From Daphnia carinata (Eukaryota > Arthropoda > Branchiopoda > Diplostraca > Daphniidae): a stretch of DNA of 64,000 bases. Where the stretch lies: NCBI RefSeq assembly GCF_022539665.2, contig NC_081333.1, positions 310,001 to 374,000 on the forward strand. Direction: 5' to 3'. A program made the position numbers and the translations under genes. This document shows, piece by piece, positions 1 to 10,722 of the stretch (positions within the stretch are counted from its first letter, which is position 1; each line of letters opens with the position of its first letter). Below the pieces are notes generated by a model. The model was not told where the DNA came from, ran no database searches, and worked only from the letters and a program-made list of their open reading frames with translations.

Positions 1-9
1 TTATTGCAG

Positions 10-1495
10 ATGGGTAAGGGTTCCTTCAAGTACGCCTGGGTGTTGGACAAACTCAAGGCTGAGCGCGAGCGTGGTATCACCATCGATATCGCCCTGTGGA
101 AGTTCGAGACCGCCAAGTTCTACGTCACCATCATTGATGCCCCCGGACATCGTGATTTCATCAAGAACATGATTACCGGAACTTCCCAGGTAAATTTGAA
201 GTTTCATTTTCTCAAGTTTTGGTCTAACTTTCCTTGTATCTTAGGCTGATTGCGCTGTTCTGATCGTTGCTGGTGGTGTCGGTGAGTTCGAAGCCGGTAT
301 CTCCAAGAACGGACAGACCCGCGAGCACGCCCTCTTGGCTTACACCTTGGGTGTCAAGCAGCTGATCGTCGGTGTCAACAAGATGGACTCGACTGAGCCT
401 CCTTACAGCGAGAACCGCTACGAGGAAATCAAGAAGGAAGTCAGCAGCTACATCAAGAAGATCGGTTACAACCCAGTTGCTGTTCCCTTCGTCCCCATTT
501 CTGGATGGCACGGAGACAACATGCTTGAGGCTTCCGCCAACCTCCCATGGTACAAGGGATGGAACATCGAGCGCAAAGAAGGCAAAGCTGAAGGTACGGA
601 ACGAAAATTAATATTGTCCAGTCAGTCTTGTTAATTAAAATCCCTTTGCGTTTATAGGCAAGACCCTGCTTGAAGCTTTGGATGCTATCCTGCCTCCTTC
701 CCGCCCTACCGACAAGGCTCTCCGTCTGCCCCTTCAGGACGTCTACAAGATCGGTGGTATCGGCACAGTGCCCGTTGGCCGAGTTGAAACCGGTGTCATC
801 AAGCCCGGCATGGTCGTTACCTTCGCCCCCTGCCAGTTGACCACTGAAGTCAAGTCCGTCGAGATGCACCACGAAGCCCTCGAGGAGGCCGTCCCTGGTA
901 ATTATTTATTGCGTGATTCATATTGGCAGTTAAATAATGTTGAATCTGTAATCAGGTGACAACGTCGGCTTCAACGTCAAGAACGTCTCCGTCAAGGAGT
1001 TGCGCCGTGGATACGTCGCCGGTGACTCCAAGAACAACCCACCCAAGGGTGCTGCTGACTTCTTCGCTCAGGTCATCGTGTTGAACCACCCTGGCCAGAT
1101 CGGCAACGGTTACACCCCCGTGTTGGATTGCCACACCGCCCACATTGCATGCAAGTTCGCCGAAATCAAGGAGAAATGCGATCGTCGTACCGGCAAGACC
1201 ACTGAAGAGAACCCCAAATTCATCAAGTCTGGTGATGCCGCCATGATCACCTTGGTCCCCACCAAGCCTCTTTGCGTCGAGTCTTTCTCTGACTTCCCTC
1301 CTTTGGGTCGCTTCGCCGTACGTGACATGCGTCAAACCGTCGCCGTCGGTGTCATCAAGTCCGTCAACTTCAAGGTAAATATTCGAAATCGCTTTGACTC
1401 GTTTCCAGTGTTGCTAATTAACATTTCCTCGACAGGATTTGGGCGCTGCAGGCAAGGTCACCAAGGCTGCCGAGAAGGCCGGTAAGAAGAAGTGA
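10..1495 (+). CDS. eEF1A: Elongation factor 1-alpha (eEF1A), 5' end outside window
   Basis: Delivers aminoacyl-tRNA to the ribosomal A site in a GTP-dependent way in the cytosol. Exons 10-189, 245-593, 658-897, 956-1374 and 1436-1495 join in frame into 415 residues. The first begins right after an intron end (ttgcag) at [10 protein letters not shown], so about 48 N-terminal residues, including the P-loop, lie upstream of the window. Visible GTPase motifs are DAPGHRD (G3) and NKMD (G4), followed by SGWHGDNM; both beta-barrel domains follow, ending in the lysine-rich tail GKKK. Codon use is strongly C/G-ending, as expected of a highly expressed gene and unlike the AT-rich neighbours. The next gene (2075-2799) is convergent. 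Identification is certain from family identity; which paralogue it is cannot be told. Confidence 0.98.
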
Positions 1496-2074
1496 ATGGA
1501 GGTTTTCCCATCCAACCGACAGATGTGTCATGTACCGGGTCCGAAGCAACTACAGTTCGAAATTCTTCATTTAGTTTCCGTCAAAAAATTTTCTAATCGG
1601 CATCGAAAAGAGTTCAGGAGGAAAGCAAGCGTTTGGTTGGATAAATTTGTTTTCAACCTTGTTATGTAGAACTAGACTATCTGTCTACAGAATGTCTTTG
1701 CTTGTATCCCGTTGAATTTATTTGTGTCGTATTTTTCTTCCTTAAACACGAAATTTTAGCGCGTCTTACTATTGGAGGGGTTATCCTGGAGAAGAATTAT
1801 GATATCTTGGTTTTGATCAATTGAAAAAAAGCGCCCTCGTGTACTTTCTAAGTGCATTTTACTTTTATTAGTCATCTTGTACATTTTTGAGATGGCTTTA
1901 TTGGTAAATTGTAAACTTTCCACTTGGTTTATTCGAATCGTTTTTACTTACTCCTGTATGTGTAAGGGCTTTGGTATATACACCTCAATCATGCTCCAAT
2001 ACATGAAAATTTGGACTGACATTTTGTTCATATATTATCGTCTATCGATTAAACCAGACAAGACATTAGAAACA
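1496..2074. other. Convergent 3' UTR interval, eEF1A / HRG1-like
   Basis: AT-rich interval between the stop codons of two convergent genes. It should hold both 3' UTRs. I see no canonical AATAAA that clearly belongs to eEF1A and no further coding signal; a short open stretch at 1877-2140 lacks coding character and overlaps the last exon of the opposite gene. Confidence 0.6.
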
Positions 2075-2799
2075 TTAAAATCCGTCACTATTAGTTATGT
2101 AATCATATTCTGCATCTTTAATTCCAAGTCTGGCAAATAACCAAATGAGAAATGCCCATTTAGCTGTCATGAAAACCCTAAAACAATTACAAAATTTACT
2201 AAATTGATCACTATCATTAGTAATGCAACTTACCATACTGAGGTAACAATTGCACTGTTATCAACTGGAACCATGGCTATGTAAAAATGGTTAGATTGTT
2301 AAATTAAAATTAAATAATGATGGTTAGATAGTAGCATTTCTATATATTATATTACTTACGAATTTTGTAGTATGCAGCATAAAAAAGGTACCAAACAAAG
2401 GCAGCCACACAGATATCAGTCACCAAAAATGCCAGCAACTAGAAAACGTAAAAGAATTTTGAGACAGAACAACAAGTTTACGTGTCACTGGTAATTACCT
2501 GAATGCTTCTTAAATGTAAAATAGAGTACCAACTCTTTATCGTTTTCCTGTGCATCAAAATTGCTAAATGTAAGGCAGCAGCAGCAAATACACCTAGAAA
2601 ACGATCCTGGTACAAAAATGGCACAAAGTGTAATTTACGTTTATAAAATACCTGACGCCAGAGCCCAACCAGCTGCTTGTGCATTATGATAACTGTGATA
2701 AAAAACAAAGGCAGTTGAAATGCCAATAAATATTCCAAGTGAAGACTGAACAATTCGCCAAATAGAGCAACAACGATCTCTATTTTCACAGCAACCCAT
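2075..2799 (-). CDS. Heme transporter HRG1-like (SLC48A1 family)
   Basis: Small four-pass membrane protein of the family that moves heme out of endosomes and lysosomes. Minus-strand exons 2652-2799, 2499-2593, 2360-2438, 2234-2276 and 2075-2177 join in frame into 155 residues, close to the about 146 of vertebrate HRG1. Hydrophobic segments appear in order around SSLGIFIGISTAF, GVFAAAALHLAIL, LLAFLVTDICVAAFVW and FMTAKWAFLIWLF. The C-terminal signature TSVWVFMTAKWAFL aligns with the SSVWSFISFKWAFL segment of the family, which decided the call. The start at MGCCENRD was chosen over an in-frame upstream Met (2910) because family members have a short N-terminus. Transport activity is inferred from the family. 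Confidence 0.88.
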
Positions 2800-3440
2800 G
2801 TTTTTTTGTTGCCAGCTAACTTCTCTACACAGTAACAGAATGAAAACTTTTGTCAAGAAATTTTTAGGGAAGGTCAAACCAAAATACTTGGTTGTCACTG
2901 CATCGCTCAACTAAAAATATTTTATTCGCTGCTAAGCACGTGTCCTTCGGTTGTTTACGAACAGGGGAGTTTTTCTTTTTATCGACTCTGTTGTCAGCCT
3001 CGTTGTTTACGTTTTGTGCATGTGGGGAATGGTGTTTGATATTCGAGTCTCGACGTGGAGTGCATTTCCCTAAACAGCCACATTGTCTACTTTTACTGAT
3101 ACTTTTTCAGAGGCGAAAATGATAAATATGCTAAAAAGCGGCACTTTTACAGAATTACAGACATATAAATATTTCCATTAAAAGAATAAATCATATTGAT
3201 CCTTCGGCAACAACGAATATTAACATTCTTGTTGAAAGATAAGGATATTGGTTGATCTGGCAAACAAAAACGCCCCTTCGTGTTACAACATCTCTCCATG
3301 TTACGAATTCCATGAATTTCATGACTCGCCACAAATCTTACACTTGTGTCGGAATTTTAAAATATTACGTATAGTTTAAGCCATATATGTTGAAATCCGC
3401 AAAATAAATAGTTAAATTATCGCTGAGTTTATTCTACCTG
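2800..3440. other. Upstream region of the HRG1-like gene
   Basis: Intergenic, AT-rich, with no coding exon I can support. It should hold the promoter and 5' UTR of the minus-strand HRG1-like gene. No TATA box stands out. Confidence 0.4.
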
Positions 3441-4261
3441 TGTCTGTCGTTCACTCACCTTTCGGCCGAAATAATCCTAGTTGTTCATGTTGAGATAGGC
3501 AGGAATGAAGGAGGGATTTCCCTTACAGAAAAAAAGGTGGAGTAGCTAGTGTAACTTGAATCGCAACTGTTGAGTTGACCACCGTAGTGTGTGCGTAATA
3601 GTCGTCACAGGATCCGCCGTTTACCGGGTGTCCCCACCCCCGGCTCTCGGCAGTAACCTGACCCAGATGAATCTGTAACCTACCGGAATAGATCTATTGG
3701 ATCTCTTCTTACGGACGTCCTCCCGGCGCTCCAACGTATCTGACTGTCCTCACATAGTCACGTGATTTATACCATTATATGCATGCGTGATACTCCGTAA
3801 TGGGGTACACATTCACGAATATCATGGTGATGGATGGGGGACCATCCTCACGGAAATGCTCATCAACATGTGCCGTATCTAACTTCCGTACTAGGCCACC
3901 TGGACGGTTCTAGACCTTGCCAGCTCCATGACTCTTACCACGGCACACATGCAGCACTGTGGGCTCAACTGCTGGTTCAGGCCGGCTGTATGACTGAATG
4001 TCTAATGAAGGGTACTTAGCGAACAGATCTGCCATCCAGCCACCTTTCATCATACACTCAGCCGCCTATAGTACTAAGCAAGGTTCCTTAGTCACTAGCT
4101 CACTCCATGGGTAGAAGGTTTTTTCAACCTTTATATACAGTGAATTCTGAGATCAAAACACTGTTTACAAAATTGCCACCAGGTAGGTAAGTTAATGACT
4201 ATAATTGTATAATTATTTCGACAAATATGAAAACGAAACAGTGAACATTATTTTTCAATTT
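3440..4261. other. Non-coding interval, possible old mobile-element remnant
   Basis: GC content is higher than its surroundings and all frames are broken by stops; the one open stretch at 3834-4019 has no recognisable protein. A stretch starting tgttgagttgacc (about 3568) and ending near a TATA-like ctttatatacag (about 4128) has a vaguely LTR-like layout, but I found no second copy in the window, no target-site duplication and no internal element genes. Confidence 0.3.
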
Positions 4262-4757
4262 TGTTTTTCATTATCTGTCAAGAAATAAAGATGATTTGTC
4301 AAAATGTTTAAATATAAAACGAGTTTTATTATGGACATGCGAGATGATTGTACGTGGCATGCGTAGCTTAGCGACAGATTTCGACACTATTATTCAAGGT
4401 CATCTCCATCGTCATGTTCGTCTGCAGAATGACATAGATTTCAGTGTTTTAGCTCAAATGAGTGCACTGTATTCAGGACTAGATTCTGTATGTGATTCCC
4501 GACAACTCATTTGCGTAGACATCTCCCTGAAAACAAGTTCGAATTCGGTGAGACGTAAATGAGGTCGACTCTACCTTTTCAATATTGAGTTTCTTTCGTT
4601 TAATTTCAAAGGGGCCCGTGATGTCGCAGCTCTCCACCTATTTATTGACACAGGATAAACCCGTTAATTCCACTGAAAATGTCTTAATCGAGTGCCATAT
4701 TTGATGATCATGCTGATCATTTCCTCATCGAGGAAAACCCGGCTCACATAACGATCT
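4262..4757. repeat. Dispersed repeat R1, copy 1
   Basis: About 0.5 kb that recurs in the same orientation at about 13771-14271 with strong identity throughout. Both copies share the run starting gtcaagaaataaagatg, a central ttcgtctgcagaatgac, and the end segment atttgatgatcatgct. Short open frames in both copies differ by stops and substitutions, so the repeat is probably non-coding. Family unknown. Confidence 0.75.
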
Positions 4758-5199
4758 AAAAATTCCTCGGGCTGGCACGTGTATCGCGATGGCCATTCCC
4801 TCACATGAATAAGCCCAGGTACACCAACACCTCAAAATGTTTTTCTTTTTTTCTTACTAGCCAAGTGTGTATATCATTTTGGTTTTTCTCCCCCCCTCCC
4901 TTTCTGTTTCTTTCTAGTGCATACTTTGCTCAATAGGCAGCACAACACCCCACAAAAGGTGTTAGGTTTTTCCCATAGCTTCGGTCGTTTTCCTTATTCT
5001 TCACACACACAGGTCATTAAGTTCTTCTTACCTATATGCCGGATCGTCATTCGCTGTTGCTTTGTTCCCATCGCTGCTGTACAGTCAGTTTGACTATAAT
5101 TACGGCACCATCCAAACCGAGTTAGATACATCCGCACACCAACCGTCCAGGCGATCACATCATCCGCCGGAAGAGAAGCTCTCCATAGTCCTAGGCAAA
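4758..5199. promoter_or_regulatory. Upstream region of the Gly/Tyr-repeat gene, TCAGT initiator
   Basis: Non-coding. A TCAGT arthropod-type initiator lies at about 5085 in the context cagtcagtttgac, roughly 115 bp before the ATG at 5200, with a weak TATA-like ctatatg about 50 bp upstream of it. Both assignments are by motif only. Confidence 0.35.
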
Positions 5200-6521
5200 A
5201 TGTTTCGCTCCTTGTTTACGGTAAGTCATTTTCATAGATTTTTTCTTTGTTTTCGAATTTCATTTCTGACTTCAAATGTCTCACGTTTATTGTGGAAATC
5301 TTGAAAGGTTTGAGTTTCATTCCAACATGTTGTATCGGTAGCTATTGATGTTGGCGTTGGCCGTTGCCATGCCGTACCCTGAAGATGAGGGTCCCATCGT
5401 TGTCTCACCGGAGGTGCTGGATACTGTGGCATCTCTAGACGAGCTGGCCGAAGATGAAAAGGTTGACGAGCGTTATCGTCCTAATTACGGTAATGAGAGA
5501 ATTCAATTCATTTTGAAATAATGAATTTTATTTTAAAACACACCATTGTTTTGGCGGATAGGTCAATTACAGAGACGTACAGTTTACCAACAACAGAGCA
5601 GCAGCCATCAACAGCAAAGTAGCAGTCTTACCACTCACCAACAGCTTGGCTATCAAAACACTGGGTATCATGCCAACAACGCTGCTGGTGGTAATGAGTT
5701 TTTCTTTAATCATTCATTATTTAATTCTTGGGAATGATGGAAGAATTTATAATTTAAATTTATAAAAAAAAATGATTTGGTATTTCTATCAGGATATGGC
5801 GGAAGTGGGTACCATACTCCGGGAGTCAATGCCGGATACGGCCAAAACATCAACTACGGTCAGAGCGGTTACGGCAACACTGGCTCCATCAACACAGGCT
5901 ACGGCAACACTGGCTCCATCAACACAGGCTACGGCAACACTGGCTTCGGCAACACCGGCTACGGTATTGGATCCGGAATAAACACGGGATAAGGATCGAA
6001 CGCAGGTTATGGAACCAATACGGGCTATGGAACGAACACTTGATACGGAAGCAACACTGGATACGGACTAAGGCTGGATATGGAACAAATACTGGGTACG
6101 GCACAAACAATGGAATCAATGCTGGATATGGAGGCCATAGCGGCTACGGCACGAACGCCGGCTATGGAAACACTGGCTACAATACGGGACTGTTCGGGAA
6201 CAATGTTGGCGGCGGACAACAAGTCGCGTATGGGCACTCAGGATAAAACAGCCTTAGCGTTGGTATGTAAAACACAACATTGCAACACGTCCTCCATGCG
6301 ATTCCTTTTTTCACGTACAAAAATTAACCAAATGAAAACATGTTTTTTTCACTGATGTGACTTTGTTATTAACGATTTCTTTTATTTGCTCATTTCGAAA
6401 ATTGGCTACAGAAAGCGGTTACGGCAGCAATTACCTAGGATGGCGTGAAGGACAAAAGTCCAACGGCACTGCGGTCGTTGATGCGGCTGCCGTGGGGTCA
6501 GTATCTGATAACGTGTATTAA
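5200..6521 (+). pseudogene. Secreted Gly/Tyr-rich repeat protein, disabled copy
   Basis: Five exons (5200-5220, 5342-5489, 5562-5690, 5793-6262, 6412-6521) with good splice sites. The start MFRSLFT continues across the intron into LLMLALAVAM, a clear signal peptide. An acidic segment and a Gln/Ser-rich segment follow, then tandem units of the kind GYGNTGSIN and AGYGTNTGYG, and a C-terminus ending SDNVY. The repeat exon is broken: TAA where TAC is expected at about 5990, TGA where GGA is expected at about 6041, loss of one base near 6070, and another TAA for TAC at about 6243. After the lost base the GYG pattern resumes in another frame and fits the last exon. Family resembles structural cuticle or silk-like secreted proteins; the exact family is not recognised. 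Confidence 0.7.
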
Positions 6522-6566
6522 AAAGCATTTTAGTCAACTAACTTTGTCGTTAAACGTTTGACGTAG

Positions 6567-7204
6567 GTCAATGGAAATGAAACAACAAAAAACACTGTCA
6601 AAAGAGGTCCCGTCCGTAGTTTCTTGTATGGATACCGAGGAGTTCTTCTCCTACGAAATTCCGTAGACACAATGTTCACTTATGCTCATTTCTTAGCTAC
6701 GTCAGGAAATAAAACTGGCGTAGTGTCAGAAAAGTATTTCTCTGGCCCTAATTGGGAAGCTTACGTTGATTACATAGCCAATACGTGGGCAGATCACGTG
6801 TTCGGGTGGATCGAGACCATCCAGAATGGCACTGTCCTCTTCTACGAGCGTCTACTTCTCGAAGACACTGCGGCCGAATTGAAACGTTTGTTGGAAGCCA
6901 TTCATTTAAGTGATTCTCATCGTCCATCTGTCGATCCGAAGAGGTTGCGTTGCGCTCTGCGATACAAGAATCGCAAACGTTTGAAGAAACCCGTGAAAGT
7001 TCCAGTAAGAGTTTCGTGATAATCGTGTCACAAGCTACTACTAAATGTGCAACCAATTTTGAAAATAGTCTTGTTGTCGGCAGGGTACCACTGACAGCAG
7101 ATCAACGGAAGAAGTTCGAGTCCTCTATCGAACGCGTTCAGACGAGTCTGCGGGAGAAAGGCTGGCCGTTGCTTCCCGTCTATTTGTACAGGGAGGATTT
7201 GTAA
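6567..7204 (+). pseudogene. WSCD-type sulfotransferase C-terminal fragment
   Basis: Two exon-like blocks, 6567-7004 and 7084-7204. The first contains GVLLLRNSVDTMFTYAHFL, which matches the LLIRNP region of WSC-domain sulfotransferases, then WADHVFGWIE, GTVLFYERLL and a Lys/Arg-rich end. The second, VPLTADQRKKFESSIERV, matches the family C-terminus. The N-terminal half (PAPS 5' loop and WSC domain) is absent: upstream is the last exon of the Gly/Tyr gene, only 45 bp away. The first block ends in phase 0 at gtaaga, whereas the second needs phase 2, so the two cannot be joined without a frame break. I read it as a truncated, decaying copy. Confidence 0.6.
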
Positions 7205-7617
7205 GAATGGGTACACTTATTGCTGTTTCAGCTCTCATTTTATTGTGTTCAAACATTTTAAATCGATACTAGCCACGTCATAAAAGCAAAAACTCAGTTA
7301 TCCTGTGACATTTTTCGTTGGTCTTCATTCATATAAACGTAATTTTTATTTGAAAAAAATAAATAAATAAAAGCATACAGCTAATATCCGTTTTTGTACG
7401 GAATAATTCAAAATGCCCCACCTTTCCTTTGCTGGAAACAGCTGTCATTGTCCCCCAGTGTATACAGACTTAATATGTTCAATACGTTTGCCGTACGTTG
7501 TCTTGTAGATATACAGTGGAAGCTGAGTTTGCAGTGCGTGTGGCATCCAATCGCGCAAGTCTATAGATATTCCATGCTTGTAAACTGGATTGAAACCCAC
7601 CAAAAATAACCAGCGTT

Positions 7618-7835
7618 GAACGCTGATTCAGAATATAGCATTAGTTTTTCGATTAGTGGTGCGGTTGCTGAATAAAACGCAATTGAAGGGTTTTTTGTTC
7701 GTTTACCGTCGCCGGCGCCATTAGCGGGAATATGATAAAAATAAGCTTTGATGCTGGAAATGTCAATCAAACTAGGATAATAAAACAACTATAAGACGCA
7801 CATAAAAACAATATTGATTTTCATAATCCTCATTC
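7618..7835. repeat. Dispersed repeat R2, copy 1
   Basis: About 0.2 kb that recurs at 13558-13770. Shared landmarks are ctgattcagaatatagcatt, a gtcgcc segment and cacataaaaacaatattgat. At the second site R2 is directly followed by R1, so the two are independent units placed side by side there. No coding potential. Confidence 0.7.
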
Positions 7836-8400
7836 AATTCTCAATCAAAATCATGTATTGAAAAGGATTTCTAAATTTTAGCCAAAATCGAAAAAAGTAG
7901 GAAGGCTATAGGCCTATAGCCTTCCCACCACCATCGGCAAAAAACGAAATCCCTTCGAATTCGATAAAAATCACACGGCATATCCAAAATTGAACGCTGA
8001 GCTCGATTACGTAAGTGTTTTTCTCCTTAAACCAGCCATTATTAGTTTTTTATACGAAAATCTATAGAAATTTTAAGCCCGACATTTTTAGCCCGAGAAA
8101 ATAAGCCCGACTTTTTGGTTTTTTCGATTTAATTAAAAAACTATAAAGCCAATTAAAAATAAACTTCATTTTCATAATAACCATTCAATTTTCCATCGAA
8201 ATCATATTTTAAAAGCGAAATTTGAAATTTGGCCAAAAATGAAAAAGTGGTAAGGCTATAGCCTTCTTACTTTTTCACTTTATATATTTAACCAATTTCG
8301 ATGAATGTCAGTTTTTGCACAACAAAATTTTAAGCCCGACTAAAGAAGCCCGACTAAATAAGCCCGACTTTTCTTATTTTTTCGTTTTTTACTGTTCCCT
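7836..8400. repeat. Palindromic AT-rich repeat with CTATAG cores and AAGCCCGAC units
   Basis: Contains a perfect 26-bp palindrome at 7900-7925 (ggaaggctatagg and its mirror) and a related 14-bp palindrome at 8252-8265 inside a longer imperfect inverted repeat. The unit aagcccgac occurs at about 8075, 8103, 8332, 8346 and 8360. The same unit appears inverted at about 59690-59705. This looks like a non-autonomous foldback or MITE-like family; no transposase or terminal repeats were found. Confidence 0.55.
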
Positions 8401-9103
8401 TTATTGTTGCTACAGAACAATAGTAATGTGCACATAGCAACATGACAGCCTCATTTTCGAAAGTTGAAAATTTCTAATATTACGTGGAATTGTCTGATAA
8501 TCTTCTGAAAAATGTTAAAGTTATTCCCCGTTCATGCGCAAGTCGTCCGGATTCGTGACCGCCAACGTCATCCAGCTTTTCCTTCCCATCCACAATTGTC
8601 ACTACTCACGGTTTGCTGTACCGCCTTCACGGGATCCTTGCATCGTTCACTGTGCTGCACAAAGTTTTTAACCATTCGGCTGCCGGAAACTTCGTAAACA
8701 CCGTGATTGGTTGACGAAGAACAATTGCTGAAACTGTTAGTTTCACATTTTTACTATATGAACGCCCAAATTCACAGCCAAGTAATCCAAAATATAATTC
8801 GCAGAGCAACCGAACGTCTAAGAAAGCCCGTGTAATAATATTAACGTGTATGGATATGGGTTGGCTACATAATAAGGCAATGTTGTGTAAATATGAACAA
8901 AAACAAATGGGAGGTGAGTAAATATCTCGATGATTAGATGGCCAACTGCGGTTCCATCAAATGAGGTGGTTGCAGAAAATGGTGTTGGATCATACAGCTG
9001 CCTGGTACGCAAGTCTGCTGTAGAAGAGTTCATGGAGGAACAGGTATAGTTCCAGCGCAATAGCTTTATGTGTAACAGCTTACTTTAATGATTACTTACT
9101 CTA
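8401..9103. other. Intergenic interval with unsupported open stretches
   Basis: No gene I can defend. A plus-strand open stretch 8930-9043 runs into a donor-like gtatag and has protein-like composition (WPTAVPSNEVV), but no partner exons were found. Minus-strand stretches at 8627-8809 and 8818-9060 are also unrecognised. Confidence 0.35.
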
Positions 9104-9600
9104 TTAACTGTAATATATAAAAGGTATTTCGTCGGGTCCATACTGGTACTCTTGATCGGGGCGCGTGGGTCTTTTGGCCAAACCCTGGTTGTTTCCATAC
9201 GGTATGTTCACGGGTCGACTTCCATAATCGTACGGACGTCCTAATTGTTAAAAATCATTACCGCATTAATGACGCAGCTTTAACCAATTTACCTTGAACT
9301 TGTCAAAGATAAGTTACGTAAGATTATTATGTTTGAATACTGATTTTATGAACGCGCTTGTAAAACGTAGCGTCGACGATGTGGCCCCGTTCAATGTCCA
9401 AAACGACGAACGCCTGAAATGCCACCAACAAAACCATCGCTCGCCACTAGTATTTTAGATGAAAGAAGAACACAATTACCTGAAAACGTAAAAAAAGCAA
9501 ACACTGCAAGAATCAAGCATCGCATTGGTCAATGAGCATTTGAATTTTCTAACCTTAAACTCTGACATATTACAAACCATTATCGGAGCACTCCCAAGAT
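9104..9600 (-). CDS. Possible small secreted peptide gene (uncertain model)
   Basis: A minus-strand terminal exon candidate at 9104-9240 opens after an acceptor (acaattag) and encodes RPYDYGSRPVNIPYGNNQ, then a Pro/Gln/Tyr-rich end IPFIYYS and a stop. Upstream on the same strand, a start at 9437 gives a hydrophobic MVLLVAFQAFVVLD leader, and an earlier short ATG exon (MSEFK) lies near 9560. I could not join these in frame with convincing splice sites, so the gene may be decayed or the internal model wrong. A TATA-like ttataaaaat at about 9660 fits a minus-strand promoter. Function unknown. Confidence 0.3.
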
Positions 9601-10103
9601 TGATATGCCAGGCCACGAGGGTGAAGGCTTACTGCTGACCCGGAAATCCATAGGCTGATTTTTATAAGGAACTTCTACATGCGTAGGAAGTCGAAAGCAG
9701 TAGAGATTTAAACAAGGAAAAATCGTAATCAAGGAAACCATTGAAATATTGGCATCATGCAAGAAATTGCAACAAAAAATTTTTCAGAAGATTCAAATCA
9801 TTCAAATGGCGCAAACTGCCAATTAAAACTGTGTGCGGTTGGGACACCTGTATGATTTCATATCACCGGATACGATGTCGTAGCGTACCCTGTTGCTTAA
9901 ACATTTACGTGCGTTTGTGCAGCAAGAATCCTTTTGCCAGTTTTACTAGCCACCATTGCTGCCACGAATTCACGAGCTGAACGCTGATCCTCAATTGTTC
10001 CTCGTTCCATGTGATTACACTGAAGCAACAATGACAAAGACTATACATTTCTGTATTGGGAAGATGTAAATAAATCATATTCAGTACGATAGTTTAAGGT
10101 AGT
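9601..10103. other. Intergenic, no supported feature
   Basis: Beyond the TATA-like motif noted for the minus strand at about 9660, I see only short open stretches without recognisable protein. Confidence 0.4.
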
Positions 10104-10722
10104 GAACGGGAAGAGTTATGGATCGAATACGGCTGTGTAGAGAAGGAAGAGCTGGAAACTAAAAAAGCTGAAGAACTAGAGAAGATGACTCAAGGCCAGC
10201 GAATCAAATGGAATGAAGATATGGCTGAACAATTGCGCCAACTTGAAATTAAAAAGAAAGCCCAGAAAGAAGAAGAACTTAACGAACGTTTATGGGTAAA
10301 CATACTCGCGATTCCCTAATACCTAGCAAAATGGGCTGGATACCATTCGAATTTTTCTGATAGATGCTGGGGCAAGCCGCACTGGAGGAAAAGGCCGAAC
10401 GAGAGGTCGCTGAACGAAGGCACAAGGATTTAACGCAATTGCAGAAAGAGCAGGCGGCCTTACTGGAAGAGCGACGTCAGCTGAAGAAATTGGAATTCGC
10501 TGAGAAGAAGGAAGAACGACGCATGGAAGAATTGCGTCAACAGGCCGAGGACGAAGCAATCGCAGAGGAAAGAAGAAGAATGAGCAGCACGCTTCGCTTT
10601 TGATTGGTTTCTTGCCACCTGGTCTGTTCCGGAACATGGCAGAGATGAGTTCGCTACCCGAAAACATTCAGGCCCAGTTCCGTCGGCACGTTCCGATTCA
10701 AGACGATCCAGATTTATGGTGA
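10104..10722 (+). pseudogene. Coiled-coil protein fragment with frameshift
   Basis: Two exons (10104-10295 and 10364-10722) separated by a 68-bp GT-AG intron encode a Glu/Lys/Arg-rich helix typical of long coiled coils: EELETKKAEELEKM, EMLRQ-like heptads, EEKAEREVAERRHKD. At about 10575-10582 the frame used by the coil runs to a stop, but the +1-shifted frame continues with SLLIGFLPPGLFRNM and ends IQDDPDLW. One inserted or lost base would restore a single frame. No upstream exons or start codon were found. The style recalls ciliary or sperm coiled-coil proteins, but I do not recognise the family. Confidence 0.5.

Noticed and set aside
1-1335. Long minus-strand open stretches across eEF1A
   Set aside because: They are antisense shadows of a strongly bi-coded, GC3-rich gene; splice sites and homology belong to the plus strand.
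3568-4164. Solo LTR candidate (tgttgag start, TATA near 4128)
   Set aside because: No target-site duplication, no second copy, no element proteins in the window.
8930-9043. Plus-strand exon ending at gtatag with protein-like composition
   Set aside because: No acceptor-linked upstream exon and no downstream partner; the only preceding intron would be about 24 bp.
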